Position numbers and translations under genes: made by a program. 40,409 nucleotides of DNA from Demequina lutea. GTDB lineage: Bacteria; Actinomycetota; Actinomycetes; Actinomycetales; Demequinaceae. Position 1 is the first letter of the stretch. Each line of letters begins with the position of its first letter. The stretch is taken from positions 1 through 40,409 of the forward strand of contig QKAX01000056.1 of the NCBI GenBank assembly GCA_003246255.1, in the 5' to 3' direction. Below are positions 18,400-26,551 of the stretch, piece by piece. Below the pieces are notes generated by a model. It was not told the origin of the DNA and ran no database searches. It saw only the letters and a program-made list of their open reading frames with translations.

Positions 18400-19580
18400 C
18401 CCTCACCACCGATCACACCCAGGCGACTGCCGACGGCGCACACAGCCACGGCATCGTCCCTGATAAGTCACGTGCCGATCGCCTCACGTCGTTCGACCCG
18501 GAGGCCTTTGGCATCCCGAACGCCCGCGAGGAGCAGTGGCGCTTTAGCGCCGTGCGCGACTTCAAGCCGCTGTTCGCGCTCGAGGGCGGCGAGGGCCACC
18601 TCGAGTGGTCGGTGCCCGAGCTTCCCGCCGGCGTGAGCCTCACCGAGGTCGCAGCCGACGACGCGAAGGCCCGTTCCGTTCGCGCCCCCGGCGACCGCGC
18701 GTCGGCCGTGGCAGTGGCCCGCTCCGGCGGCGCCATGGCCCTGACAGTCGCGCCCAACACCGTGGTGGACGAGCCGATCCAGATCGGCCTGCACGGCAAC
18801 GGAGACGACGTGCGCGGTCACCTGCTCATCGAGCTGGGCACGGGCGCCGAGGCGACCGTGGTGCTCACGCGCTCCGGCACCGCGACGTACTCCGAGTACC
18901 TCTCGGTGGACCTGGGCGACAACTCGGGCCTCAACCTGGTGCTGCTGCAGCAGTGGGACGCCGACGCCGTTCACGCCGGCGAGGTCGTGGCCCGCCTGGG
19001 GCGCGACTCGCGCCTGCGCGGCTCCGTGGTCACGCTGGGCGGCAAGGCAGTGCGCCTCAACACGTCGGCGGCCTTCGCCGGCGAGGGCGCCTCGGTGGAC
19101 CTGTTCGGCGTGTACTTCGCCGATTCGGGTCAGCACTTTGAGCACCAGCTGTTCGTGGACCACGCCGTGCCTCGCTGCACGTCCCGGGTGACCTACAAGG
19201 GCGCCCTGGCCGGGGCATCGGCCCGCACCGTGTGGATCGGCGACGTGCTGATCCGCGCCGCGGCCGAGGGCACCGACACGTATGAGCTCAACCGCAACCT
19301 CGTGCTCACCGACGGCGCCCGCGCCGACTCGGTCCCCAACCTGGAGATCGAGACGGGCGAGATCGAGGGCGCAGGCCATGCGTCGGCCACCGGTCGCTTC
19401 GACGACGAGCAGATGTTCTATCTGCGCTCGCGTGGCATCTCCGAGGACGCGGCGCGCAAGCTCGTTGTCCGCGGCTTCTTTGCCGACGTGATCCGCGAGA
19501 TCGGCGTTCCCGACGTCGAGGAGGGCCTCATGAAGGCCATCGACATCGAGCTCGAGCACGTCGAGGACGAGGACGCCTGA
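18396..19580 (+). CDS. sufD: Fe-S assembly subunit SufD
   Basis: 394 aa, with TTG 18396 as start, overlapping the sufB stop and placed 5 bp after GGAAGGGAGC. The beta-helix partner of SufB has [16 protein letters not shown] near the N-terminus and the C-terminal signature [21 protein letters not shown]. The His near the C-terminal core ([14 protein letters not shown]) is of the type implicated in cluster formation at the SufB-SufD interface. The stop overlaps the Rieske ATG (TGATG). Confidence 0.94.
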   Translation: MTLTTDHTQATADGAHSHGIVPDKSRADRLTSFDPEAFGIPNAREEQWRFSAVRDFKPLFALEGGEGHLEWSVPELPAGVSLTEVAADDAKARSVRAPGDRASAVAVARSGGAMALTVAPNTVVDEPIQIGLHGNGDDVRGHLLIELGTGAEATVVLTRSGTATYSEYLSVDLGDNSGLNLVLLQQWDADAVHAGEVVARLGRDSRLRGSVVTLGGKAVRLNTSAAFAGEGASVDLFGVYFADSGQHFEHQLFVDHAVPRCTSRVTYKGALAGASARTVWIGDVLIRAAAEGTDTYELNRNLVLTDGARADSVPNLEIETGEIEGAGHASATGRFDDEQMFYLRSRGISEDAARKLVVRGFFADVIREIGVPDVEEGLMKAIDIELEHVEDEDA

Positions 19581-19936
19581 TGTCTGACCAGTTCGCCTGC
19601 ATGGTGACCGACGTCGCGCCCGGCGAGGCCACCCTCGCGGAGCTCACGCTTGCCAACGGCCGCGAGATCCCCGTCGCGATCGTGCGCAGCGACGACGGCG
19701 ACTTCTACGCCATCGACGATCTGTGCACCCACGGCGAGGTGTCCCTCTCCGAGGGCGACGTCGAGGGCTGCTTTGTGGAGTGCTGGGCCCACGGCTCGCG
19801 CTTTGACCTCCGCACCGGCGAGCCCGACGAGCTGCCGGCCATGACCCCCGTCAAGACGTACCCCGTCCGCATCGACGGCGAGCGCGTGCTCGTCGACGTG
19901 GACAACCCCAAGACTTCCATCAAGGAGAACGCATGA
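19580..19936 (+). CDS. Rieske-type [2Fe-2S] ferredoxin of the suf operon
   Basis: 118 aa. The ligands are C49-T-H51 and C68-W-A-H71 (CxH-x16-CxxH), followed by GSRFDLRTGEP, as in non-heme-oxygenase-type bacterial Rieske ferredoxins. It lies between sufD and sufC with overlaps on both sides, which suggests an electron-transfer role in assembly; such a gene is common in actinobacterial suf operons, but its exact role is not settled. Confidence 0.92.
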   Translation: MSDQFACMVTDVAPGEATLAELTLANGREIPVAIVRSDDGDFYAIDDLCTHGEVSLSEGDVEGCFVECWAHGSRFDLRTGEPDELPAMTPVKTYPVRIDGERVLVDVDNPKTSIKENA

Positions 19937-20688
19937 GCACCCTGGAGATTAAGAACCTTCACGTGACCGTGGACACCCCCGAGGGCACCAAGGAGATCCT
20001 CAAGGGCGTCGACCTCACCATCAAGTCCGGCGAGACGCACGCCATCATGGGCCCCAATGGCTCGGGCAAGTCCACGCTGGCCTACTCGATCGCCGGTCAC
20101 CCGAAGTACACGATCACCGAGGGCTCGGTCACGATCGATGGCGAGGACGTGCTGGCCATGACCGTGGACGAGCGCGCCAAGGCGGGCATCTTCCTGGCCA
20201 TGCAGTACCCGGTCGAGGTTCCCGGCGTGTCCGTGAGCAACTTCCTGCGCACCGCCAAGACCGCCGTCGCGGGCGAGGCCCCCAAGCTGCGTACGTGGGT
20301 TAAGGACGTCAAGACCTCCATGGAGGCCCTGCGCATGGACCCCGCGTTCGCGGAGCGCAACGTCAACGAGGGCTTCTCCGGCGGCGAGAAGAAGCGCCAC
20401 GAGATCCTGCAGATGGAACTCCTCGCGCCCAAGATCGCGATCCTCGACGAGACCGACTCCGGCCTCGACGTGGACGCGCTGCGCATCGTCTCCGAGGGCG
20501 TGAACCGCGTGAAGGACAACACAGGCCTCGGTGTCATGCTCATCACGCACTACACGCGGATCCTCAACTACATCAAGCCCGACTTTGTTCACGTGTTTGT
20601 GAACGGCCGCGTCGCCGAGGAGGGTGGCCCCGAGCTGGCCGCGCGCCTCGAGGCCGAGGGCTACGACCGGTTCCTGGTCGAGGCGTAA
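19933..20688 (+). CDS. sufC: Fe-S assembly ATPase SufC
   Basis: 251 aa ABC-type ATPase without membrane segments. Walker A is GPNGSGKST (40-48), signature FSGGEKKRHEILQ, Walker B AILDETDSGLDVDAL and the H-loop in LITHYTRIL. The MQYPVEVPGVSVSNFL Q-loop region and the SGGEKKR signature are specific to SufC. It energises SufB-SufD conformational change. Start ATG 19933 overlaps the Rieske stop (ATGA). Confidence 0.97.
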   Translation: MSTLEIKNLHVTVDTPEGTKEILKGVDLTIKSGETHAIMGPNGSGKSTLAYSIAGHPKYTITEGSVTIDGEDVLAMTVDERAKAGIFLAMQYPVEVPGVSVSNFLRTAKTAVAGEAPKLRTWVKDVKTSMEALRMDPAFAERNVNEGFSGGEKKRHEILQMELLAPKIAILDETDSGLDVDALRIVSEGVNRVKDNTGLGVMLITHYTRILNYIKPDFVHVFVNGRVAEEGGPELAARLEAEGYDRFLVEA

Positions 20689-20699
20689 GGACGCTTGCG

Positions 20700-21983
20700 A
20701 TGACCCCCACGCTGACGGACGTGAGAAGGGAGTTCCCGATCCTTGGCCGTACGGTCAGGAACGGGAAGCCCCTCACGTACCTCGACTCCGGAGCCACGTC
20801 GCAGCGCCCGCAGCGCGTTCTTGACGCGATGGCGGAGTTCGAGCGCGCCCACAACGGCGCGGTCGCGCGGGGGGCTCACCTGCTCGCCGAGGAGGCCACC
20901 GAGGCCTTCGAGGGGGCCCGCGCGTCGGTCGCCCGCCTCGTGGGCGCCCGCGAGGACCGCGAGATCGTGTGGACCGAGAACGCCACCGCCGCCATCAACC
21001 TGGTGGCGAACGGCATCGGCAACGCCTCGGCGGGCATCGGCGGCGCGGCGTCCGCGAGGTACCGCATCGGCCCCGGCGACTCGATCGTGGTGACCCAGAC
21101 GGAGCACCACGCGAACCTTGTGCCGTGGCAGCAGCTCGCTGCCCGCACGGGTGCGGAGCTGCGCTGGATCGAGGTGGACGAGCTTGGCCGCATGCGCCTG
21201 GAGCAGCTCGAGACCAAGGTCGACAGCTCCACCAAGGTGCTCGCGTTCACGCACGCCTCGAACGTCACGGGCATCATCACCGACGTGGCGCCGCTCGTGA
21301 AGCGCGCGCAGCAGGTGGGTGCGTTCACTGTGCTGGACGCGTGCCAGTCGGTGCCGCACATCCCCGTGGACCTCGGCGCGCTGGGCGTGGACTTCGCCGC
21401 GTTCTCCAGCCACAAGATGCTGGGCCCCACCGGCATCGGCGCGCTGTGGGGACGCGCGGAGCTGCTCGACGCCCTGCCGCCCTCGGTCTTTGGAGGCGGC
21501 GCCGTCATGACGGTGGCGCTCGAGGAGACCACGTGGCACCAGGCGCCCACGCGGTTTGAGGCGGGCTCTCAACCGGTGGTGCAGGCCGTGGGTATGGGTG
21601 CGGCCGCCGAGTACCTCATGGAAATTGGCATGGCTAACGTGGCGGCGCACGAGCGTCGCCTCGCGCAGATTCTGCGCGAAGGCGCGGCGGCGTTGCCAGG
21701 CGTGAGGCTGCTGGGCCCGGTGGGGGAGCCGACGCTGAACGACGTGCTCGGCCTCGCGGCCGTGGTGGTGGACGGCGTCCATGCGCACGACGTGGGCCAG
21801 GTGCTGGACGATCACGGCGTGGCGGTGCGCGTGGGACACCACTGCAACCAGCCGCTGCACCGCCACTTTGGCGTCCCATCATCCACACGCGCGAGCGCCC
21901 ACATCTACACCACCGAGGACGAGGCGGCGTTGTTCGTCGAGGTCCTCGGCACCGTCAGAAAGTTCTTTGGAGTGAGCTCATGA
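20700..21983 (+). CDS. sufS: Cysteine desulfurase SufS
   Basis: 427 aa, a PLP enzyme that takes sulfur from cysteine. The PLP lysine is K239 in SSHKMLGPTGIG. The persulfide Cys is C382 in RVGHHCNQPLH, in the short loop of group II desulfurases that work with SufU or SufE. TQTEHHANLVPWQ is conserved. A Gly/Ala-rich insert (SAGIGGAASARYRIG, about residues 110-124) makes the segment before it longer than usual. It overlaps sufU by ATGA. Confidence 0.95.
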   Translation: MTPTLTDVRREFPILGRTVRNGKPLTYLDSGATSQRPQRVLDAMAEFERAHNGAVARGAHLLAEEATEAFEGARASVARLVGAREDREIVWTENATAAINLVANGIGNASAGIGGAASARYRIGPGDSIVVTQTEHHANLVPWQQLAARTGAELRWIEVDELGRMRLEQLETKVDSSTKVLAFTHASNVTGIITDVAPLVKRAQQVGAFTVLDACQSVPHIPVDLGALGVDFAAFSSHKMLGPTGIGALWGRAELLDALPPSVFGGGAVMTVALEETTWHQAPTRFEAGSQPVVQAVGMGAAAEYLMEIGMANVAAHERRLAQILREGAAALPGVRLLGPVGEPTLNDVLGLAAVVVDGVHAHDVGQVLDDHGVAVRVGHHCNQPLHRHFGVPSSTRASAHIYTTEDEAALFVEVLGTVRKFFGVSS

Positions 21984-22456
21984 GCGATCTCGAACAGATG
22001 TACCAGCAGGTGATCCTCGATCACGCCAAACAGCGCCACGGGCACGGCCTCGCGGTGCTTGACGGCCCCGCCGTCGGCGAGTCCCACCAGATCAACACGA
22101 CGTGCGGCGACGAGATCACCCTGCGCGTCGGCCTGGATGGTGACACCCTCGCGTCGGTCACGTGGGAGGGCCAGGGCTGCTCCATCTCCCAGGCGAGCGC
22201 GTCCGTGCTCGCCGAACTGCTGGACGGCGCGAGCCTGCGCACCGCGGACGAGACCATGGAGGCCTTCAAGGCCCTCATGCACAACAGGGGAGTGCCCCTG
22301 GACGACGAGCGCGAAGACCTGTTGGACGACGCCACGGCCTTCGTGGGCGTCGGAAAGTACCCTGCGCGCATCAAGTGCGCACTGCTCGGATGGGTGGCGC
22401 TGCGTGACGCCATTGCGCGAGCCACCGTCGGCACGGAAGGATCAGACCATGAGTGA
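21980..22456 (+). CDS. sufU: SufU sulfurtransferase
   Basis: 158 aa IscU-like fold. The zinc/sulfur ligands are C42 and D44 (TTCGDE), C67 (EGQGCSISQASAS) and C133 (IKCALLGW). The insertion between the second and third Cys (DDEREDLLDDA region) is typical of Zn-dependent SufU rather than the scaffold IscU. It accepts sulfur from SufS and stimulates it. The stop lies 8 bp inside the next gene. Confidence 0.95.
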   Translation: MSDLEQMYQQVILDHAKQRHGHGLAVLDGPAVGESHQINTTCGDEITLRVGLDGDTLASVTWEGQGCSISQASASVLAELLDGASLRTADETMEAFKALMHNRGVPLDDEREDLLDDATAFVGVGKYPARIKCALLGWVALRDAIARATVGTEGSDHE

Positions 22457-22775
22457 GACACGCACCCCGGCCAATGTGGCCGACGTCGAGGAGGCCCTCC
22501 GCGACGTCATCGACCCCGAGCTTGGCATCAACGTCGTTGACCTTGGCCTGGTCTACGGCGTGCTGATTGACGAGAACCAGCACGCCGTCATCGACATGAC
22601 GCTCACCTCCGCCGCCTGCCCGCTCACCGACGTGATCGAGGACCAGACGCAGCAGGTGCTGGGCGACCTCGTTGACGGCTTCCGTATCAACTGGGTGTGG
22701 ATGCCGCCGTGGGGCCCCGACAAGATCACCGACGACGGCCGCGAGCAGCTGCGCGCGCTCGGCTTCAACGTGTGA
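22449..22775 (+). CDS. sufT: SufT-like MIP18/DUF59 family Fe-S assembly protein
   Basis: 108 aa from ATG 22449, which overlaps sufU by 8 bp. The family core DPELGINVVDLGLVYGV and the TSAACPL motif (C57) are present, with a C-terminal WMPPWGPDKI. These small proteins aid cluster maturation or transfer (SufT in Staphylococcus, PaaD-like relatives). It is the last gene of the suf operon and is followed by an inverted repeat. Confidence 0.92.
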   Translation: MSETRTPANVADVEEALRDVIDPELGINVVDLGLVYGVLIDENQHAVIDMTLTSAACPLTDVIEDQTQQVLGDLVDGFRINWVWMPPWGPDKITDDGREQLRALGFNV

Positions 22776-22796
22776 TCTGAGGCTTTTTCAACGCCG

Positions 22797-22843
22797 ACGC
22801 CCGGCTCGCCGTGGGGTGACATCGCCCCTGGTGAGCCGGGCGT
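22797..22843 (+). terminator. Inverted repeat closing the suf operon
   Basis: ACGCCCGGCTC (22797-22807) and GAGCCGGGCGT (22833-22843) form a perfect 11-bp stem; the loop holds a second small GGGG/CCCC stem. It begins 21 bp after the last suf stop. There is no clean T-run, so it resembles the non-U-tailed terminators of high-GC bacteria. Confidence 0.7.
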
Positions 22844-22903
22844 TCGCGCTTTCAGGGCCGGACTCGCCGCGCGCGTGACGGACCCCCGTGCGACAGTTTT
22901 CCC

Positions 22904-23455
22904 ATGACGCAAGCGACGCACGTGGCCCTGATCCGCGGCATCAACGTGGGCGGCCGCAACAAGGTGCCGATGGCGGACCTCCGGGCGGCGCTCGAGGCGC
23001 GTGGCTTCGCGGGCGTGCGCACCTTCATCCAGTCCGGCAACGTGGTGCTTGCCGCGCCCGGCCGATCCGAGGCCGAGGTCTCCGACGTGGTGGTGGACGT
23101 CCTGCGAGAGTCCTTCGACGTGGACACCGTGGTGGTGACGGTGACGGCCGACACGATGCGCGCGGCACGCGATAGGGCGCCCCGCGGCTTTGGCGGCGAG
23201 CCCGGCACGTATCACTCGGACGTGTGCTTCCTGATGCCCGAGTTCACCGCGGAGGACGCCGCGCCAGCGTTCGGCATCCGCGAGGGTGTGGACACCCTCT
23301 GGAAGGGCGACGGCGTCATCTACTTTCAGCGCGTGAGCGCCCAACGGACAAAGAGCAAGCTCAGCGCGGTGATGAGTGCGCCTGTCTACAAGTCGATGAC
23401 GATTCGTAACTGGGCCACCACGTGCGCGCTCGTGGCGATGCTCGACGACGACTAG
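22904..23455 (+). CDS. DUF1697 family protein
   Basis: 183 aa. The family start VALIRGINVGGRNKVPMADLRAALEARGF, then FIQSGNVVL, and the C-terminal RTKSKLSAV...TIRNWATTCALVAM are typical of DUF1697. The family fold is known structurally but the function is not. Start ATG 22904 is preceded by GACAGT at 22892-22897, a near -10 box 6 bp away, and no Shine-Dalgarno, so the transcript may be leaderless. It is convergent with the metallopeptidase. Confidence 0.88.
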   Translation: MTQATHVALIRGINVGGRNKVPMADLRAALEARGFAGVRTFIQSGNVVLAAPGRSEAEVSDVVVDVLRESFDVDTVVVTVTADTMRAARDRAPRGFGGEPGTYHSDVCFLMPEFTAEDAAPAFGIREGVDTLWKGDGVIYFQRVSAQRTKSKLSAVMSAPVYKSMTIRNWATTCALVAMLDDD

Positions 23456-23492
23456 GGCGGGCTTCGGCGAGGGCCAGCGCGAGGGCGAGCTC

Positions 23493-24404
23493 TTAGCCGC
23501 CGACCACGCCAAACTCGTCGCACGCCGCGACGGTGCCGTTCTGGTAGCCGTTGATGAACGCATCGGTGCGCTGCTCCGACGTGCCGTGCGTGAAAGTGTG
23601 CGGGTTCGCTTCGCCCTGCACCGCCTCTTGAATGCGATCGTCGCCCACGGATGCCGCCGCCGCGAGGGCGTTCTGCAGCTCCTGCTTGGTGAGGGGCTCC
23701 AGGAACGGCACGCCCGTGTCCGGGTCCGGGGTGTAGGCCGCGTGGCCCACCCACACGCCTGCGAGGCAGTCAGCCATGAGCTCCACCTTCACTGAATCTG
23801 AGGTGGCACCCGTGCCGGAGCGGTCCGCGATGTCGAAGATGCCCAGCTCGTCCTCCACAAAGTGGCCGTACTCGTGCGCCACGATGTAGGCCTCGGCGAG
23901 GTTGCCGTCTTCGTAGCCGAACTCGGCGAGCGAGTCGAAGAACGTGGTGTCCACGTACAGCGTCTGGTCGGGCGGGCAGTAAAACGGCCCGGTGGCCGCC
24001 GATGCCGTGCCGCAGCCGGACTGCGTCGCCTGGTCGAAGACGACGACGCCTGGCAGCGAGTGCTGCACGCCCACGGCGGGCAGGGCATCGGTCCAATACG
24101 CGTCGAGCGACTCCACGACGGCGAGCACGCGGCAGTCAGCGAACTCGTTGGCGTCTGTGCCCTCGACGCAGCGCGAGTTGAAGTCTTGCTGCGCGGTGTC
24201 GTCGGTGACGTTCTGGTAGCCGGACGTGGAACCCGAGCCCGTCACAAAGCCGAGCGCGGCGCCCAGGTCCCCTGTGAGGAGCCACACGAGCGCGGCGATG
24301 ACGAGCACTCCTGCGCCTCCGCCGACGGCCACTCCACCCCGTGCGCCGGCCCCGCGCCGCTGCACGCGATTCGGGTCAAGCCTGGTACCGCCGCTGAACG
24401 TCAT
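23493..24404 (-). CDS. YpfJ-type neutral zinc metallopeptidase, membrane-anchored
   Basis: 303 aa. The N-terminal tail (R-rich) and one membrane helix (about residues 29-44, GGAGVLVIAALVWLLTG) suggest an extracytoplasmic C-terminal domain. The zinc motif is HEYGH (H177, E178, H181), and E208 in KVELMADCLAG is a likely third ligand or helper. Cys pairs (C80, C91, C131, C143) suggest disulfides outside the cell. Start ATG 24404 follows GGGAGG. It lies 21 bp after the biotin ECF genes and is perhaps transcribed with them. The substrate is unknown. Confidence 0.88.
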   Translation of the reverse strand: MTFSGGTRLDPNRVQRRGAGARGGVAVGGGAGVLVIAALVWLLTGDLGAALGFVTGSGSTSGYQNVTDDTAQQDFNSRCVEGTDANEFADCRVLAVVESLDAYWTDALPAVGVQHSLPGVVVFDQATQSGCGTASAATGPFYCPPDQTLYVDTTFFDSLAEFGYEDGNLAEAYIVAHEYGHFVEDELGIFDIADRSGTGATSDSVKVELMADCLAGVWVGHAAYTPDPDTGVPFLEPLTKQELQNALAAAASVGDDRIQEAVQGEANPHTFTHGTSEQRTDAFINGYQNGTVAACDEFGVVGG

Positions 24405-24425
24405 GTCGCCTCCCTGAGAGGAACG

Positions 24426-25088
24426 CTACTGGGTGGGCTTGGGCTTGGGTAGACGCGTGCGCCGCGCTGGCACCGCGTCCTCCGTGGCCTCGTCGCCGAT
24501 GCCACGCGCGTGCAGGGCTGCGCCGAGGTCGAGCGCAAAACCAACGGTACGGGTGGCCGTGGGGATCATGAGCGCTTGCGGCGAGCGCTGCACGCCGCGC
24601 GCCTTGGCCGCGTCGCGCGACTGCCGCATAATCGTGGCCACCTCGGGGATAGCGCGGATCATGATGGCAAACATGAGCCCGGGTATGGCCGGCGGGATCA
24701 CCTTGCGGAAAGGCCTGAACGCCGCGGCCGCTAGGTCTAAGAGCTCGCCCATGGGCGTCGACGTAGTCACGGCGATCGAGACCGAGAACAGGCCCACGAG
24801 GTCCGCCGCGATATCGATTCCCATGGTGAAGTCGCCGCGATACACCTGGTAAGCGGCCGCAAGAGCGGCCACGATCACGATGAAGGCCATGCCCTTCACT
24901 GTGGGCCACAGCGGTGGCAGCACGCTGATGAGCAGCAGCACGGCCGCCGCCGCGATGCCCAGCGACGTCACGGGATCCGTGAAGATCATGGTGACGATTC
25001 CCCACGCGATGAGCCCGAGCACCTTGGCAAGCGCCGGTAGGCGGTGGAGCGGTGAGCTGCCAGCGCGATAGGTGCCGAGCACGATCAC
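24426..25088 (-). CDS. bioN: ECF transporter T component (BioN-like)
   Basis: 220 aa integral membrane protein with about five hydrophobic segments. The coupling-helix hallmarks appear as ARGVQ after IMRQSRDAAK and a second ARGIG near residue 200 (AALHARGIGDE), which dock into the ATPase. It starts at GTG 25088, overlapping the ATPase stop (GTGA). With BioY and the ATPase it forms a complete three-part biotin importer. Confidence 0.88.
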   Translation of the reverse strand: MIVLGTYRAGSSPLHRLPALAKVLGLIAWGIVTMIFTDPVTSLGIAAAAVLLLISVLPPLWPTVKGMAFIVIVAALAAAYQVYRGDFTMGIDIAADLVGLFSVSIAVTTSTPMGELLDLAAAAFRPFRKVIPPAIPGLMFAIMIRAIPEVATIMRQSRDAAKARGVQRSPQALMIPTATRTVGFALDLGAALHARGIGDEATEDAVPARRTRLPKPKPTQ

Positions 25089-25789
25089 GCCGAGGTCCCC
25101 ACTGTCTTGCGGTACATGAGGTCGCGATAGTGCGCGACTGCGTCGTCAGGATTGCCGTCAAAGACCACAGCGCCGTCATCCACCACCAGGGTGCGCTGCG
25201 CGCGCGTCGCTGCCTCGAGGTCGTGGGTGACCTCGACAAGTTGGATCGGCAGGGCGTGGAGCAGAGCTCCCACGTGGGCCTTCCACCTTAGGTCGAGCAG
25301 CGTGGTCGGCTCGTCGGCCACCACGATCGTGGGAGTCGCGGTGAGCACGCCTGCGAGGGCGAGAAGCTGGCGCTGGCCGCCCGAGAGCGCGTTGACCGAC
25401 ACGTCGCCCTTGTTACCAAGGCCGATGTCCTCGAGCGCGGCCAGCGCAGCCTTGACGCGCTCGTCCTTTGACCTCACCGAGCGGCGCAGCGACAGCATCA
25501 CGTCCTCGAGCGCGGTAGGCATGATGAGCTGCTGCGACGGGTCGGTGAACAGGAAGCCCACCTTGCGGCGCACGCGCGAGCCGTACTTGCGCGTGTCGAG
25601 GCCGTCAACCAGCACCTGGCCCTCCACCGGCAGCGCGAGACCGTTGATGAGCCTCGCGAGCGTGGACTTTCCCGAGCCGTTGGCGCCGATGATGGTAATC
25701 CGCTGCTCGTCGAGCACCAGGCTCGTGGGATGGAGGATCGGCACGCCCGTATCGGGCGCGACGACGGCCGCGTCCTTGAACTCAATCAT
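25085..25789 (-). CDS. bioM: ECF transporter ATPase (BioM-like)
   Basis: 234 aa ABC ATPase. Walker A is GANGSGKS (35-42), Q-loop FLFTDPSQQLIMP, signature LSGGQRQLLALAGVL, Walker B IVVADEPTTLLDL, H-loop VTHDLEAAT. It starts at ATG 25789; longer readings run antisense into bioY. A TAGCCT box only 7 bp upstream could start a separate leaderless transcript inside the operon. It pairs with EcfT by a start/stop overlap. Confidence 0.92.
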   Translation of the reverse strand: MIEFKDAAVVAPDTGVPILHPTSLVLDEQRITIIGANGSGKSTLARLINGLALPVEGQVLVDGLDTRKYGSRVRRKVGFLFTDPSQQLIMPTALEDVMLSLRRSVRSKDERVKAALAALEDIGLGNKGDVSVNALSGGQRQLLALAGVLTATPTIVVADEPTTLLDLRWKAHVGALLHALPIQLVEVTHDLEAATRAQRTLVVDDGAVVFDGNPDDAVAHYRDLMYRKTVGTSA

Positions 25790-25796
25790 GGGGTCA

Positions 25797-25802
25797 AGGC
25801 TA
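25797..25802 (-). promoter_or_regulatory. -10-like box before the ECF ATPase
   Basis: TAGCCT on the reverse strand ends 7 bp before ATG 25789, in the 22-bp gap after bioY. It is the same hexamer as before pyrG. It may allow bioMN transcription apart from bioY, or be chance. Confidence 0.4.
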
Positions 25803-25811
25803 CGTGAGCGG

Positions 25812-26444
25812 TCAGGATGCGGCGTGCGCCGCGGTGCCGTCTGCGGGTGCCGGCACGCGCGACTCGGTGGCCACGCGCGTGGTGCCGAGCAGCGCCGGGT
25901 AGGCGCGGTGCACGGCCGATGCGGCGACACCTGCCACGAACACCTTGATGACGTCGCCCACCAGGAACGGCGCGGCGAACGTCACGGTGTCCTGAAGGTT
26001 GGTGCCGATGCGCACGGCAAACCACGTCCAGCCGATCAGGTTGAGCACCAGCAGCGAGCCGACGGCCGCGGCCCCCACCACGCCCGACGTGGTGAACTGG
26101 CCGCGGCGGTGGAGGCCTCGCACGAGCCAGCCGGTGACGAACGCGGCGACGATGAAGCCCGCCAGGAAGCCAGCCGTCGGCCCGGCCCACGGTGCGAAGC
26201 CTGCGGAGCGGCCGGCAAAGATCGGAGCGCCAGCCGTGCCGACGATCAGGTACAGGGCCACTGCCGACGCGCCGCGCCACGGGCCGAGCACAGCTCCGGC
26301 GAGCAGCACGGCGAGCGTCTGCAGGGTGATCGGAACGCCAGAAATGAGCTCCGCACCGGGCCACAGCGTGGAGGCGGCGATGAGGCCGGCGAACACGGCG
26401 ACGAGCGCGATGTTCGTGGGGGACAGGGCCTGACGCAGCTGCAT
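25812..26444 (-). CDS. bioY: Biotin-specific ECF substrate-binding protein BioY
   Basis: 210 aa with about six hydrophobic segments. The family features are GVPITLQTLAVLLAGAVLGPWRGASAVALYLIVG near residues 35-70 and the Gly/Pro-rich FAGRSAGFAPWAGPTAGFLAGF. It captures biotin at the membrane; with the ATPase and EcfT downstream it imports the vitamin. ATG 26444 has AGGAGGA 5 bp upstream, which fixes the start. It is the first gene of the reverse run and divergent from the ABC-F gene. Confidence 0.93.
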   Translation of the reverse strand: MQLRQALSPTNIALVAVFAGLIAASTLWPGAELISGVPITLQTLAVLLAGAVLGPWRGASAVALYLIVGTAGAPIFAGRSAGFAPWAGPTAGFLAGFIVAAFVTGWLVRGLHRRGQFTTSGVVGAAAVGSLLVLNLIGWTWFAVRIGTNLQDTVTFAAPFLVGDVIKVFVAGVAASAVHRAYPALLGTTRVATESRVPAPADGTAAHAAS

Positions 26445-26551
26445 GGGTCCTCCTGAGATAATGGGGTGGCGGCAACGATACCGGGAACCCCCTCGCCGCC
26501 CCACATGCGCGCGTTCGCTGCGCGCGTGTGCCCCCAACGGAAGGACTCATC

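Noticed and set aside
26445-26551. Biotin-repressor (BirA-like) operator upstream of bioY
   Set aside because: No convincing long palindrome was seen in the bioY/ABC-F gap.
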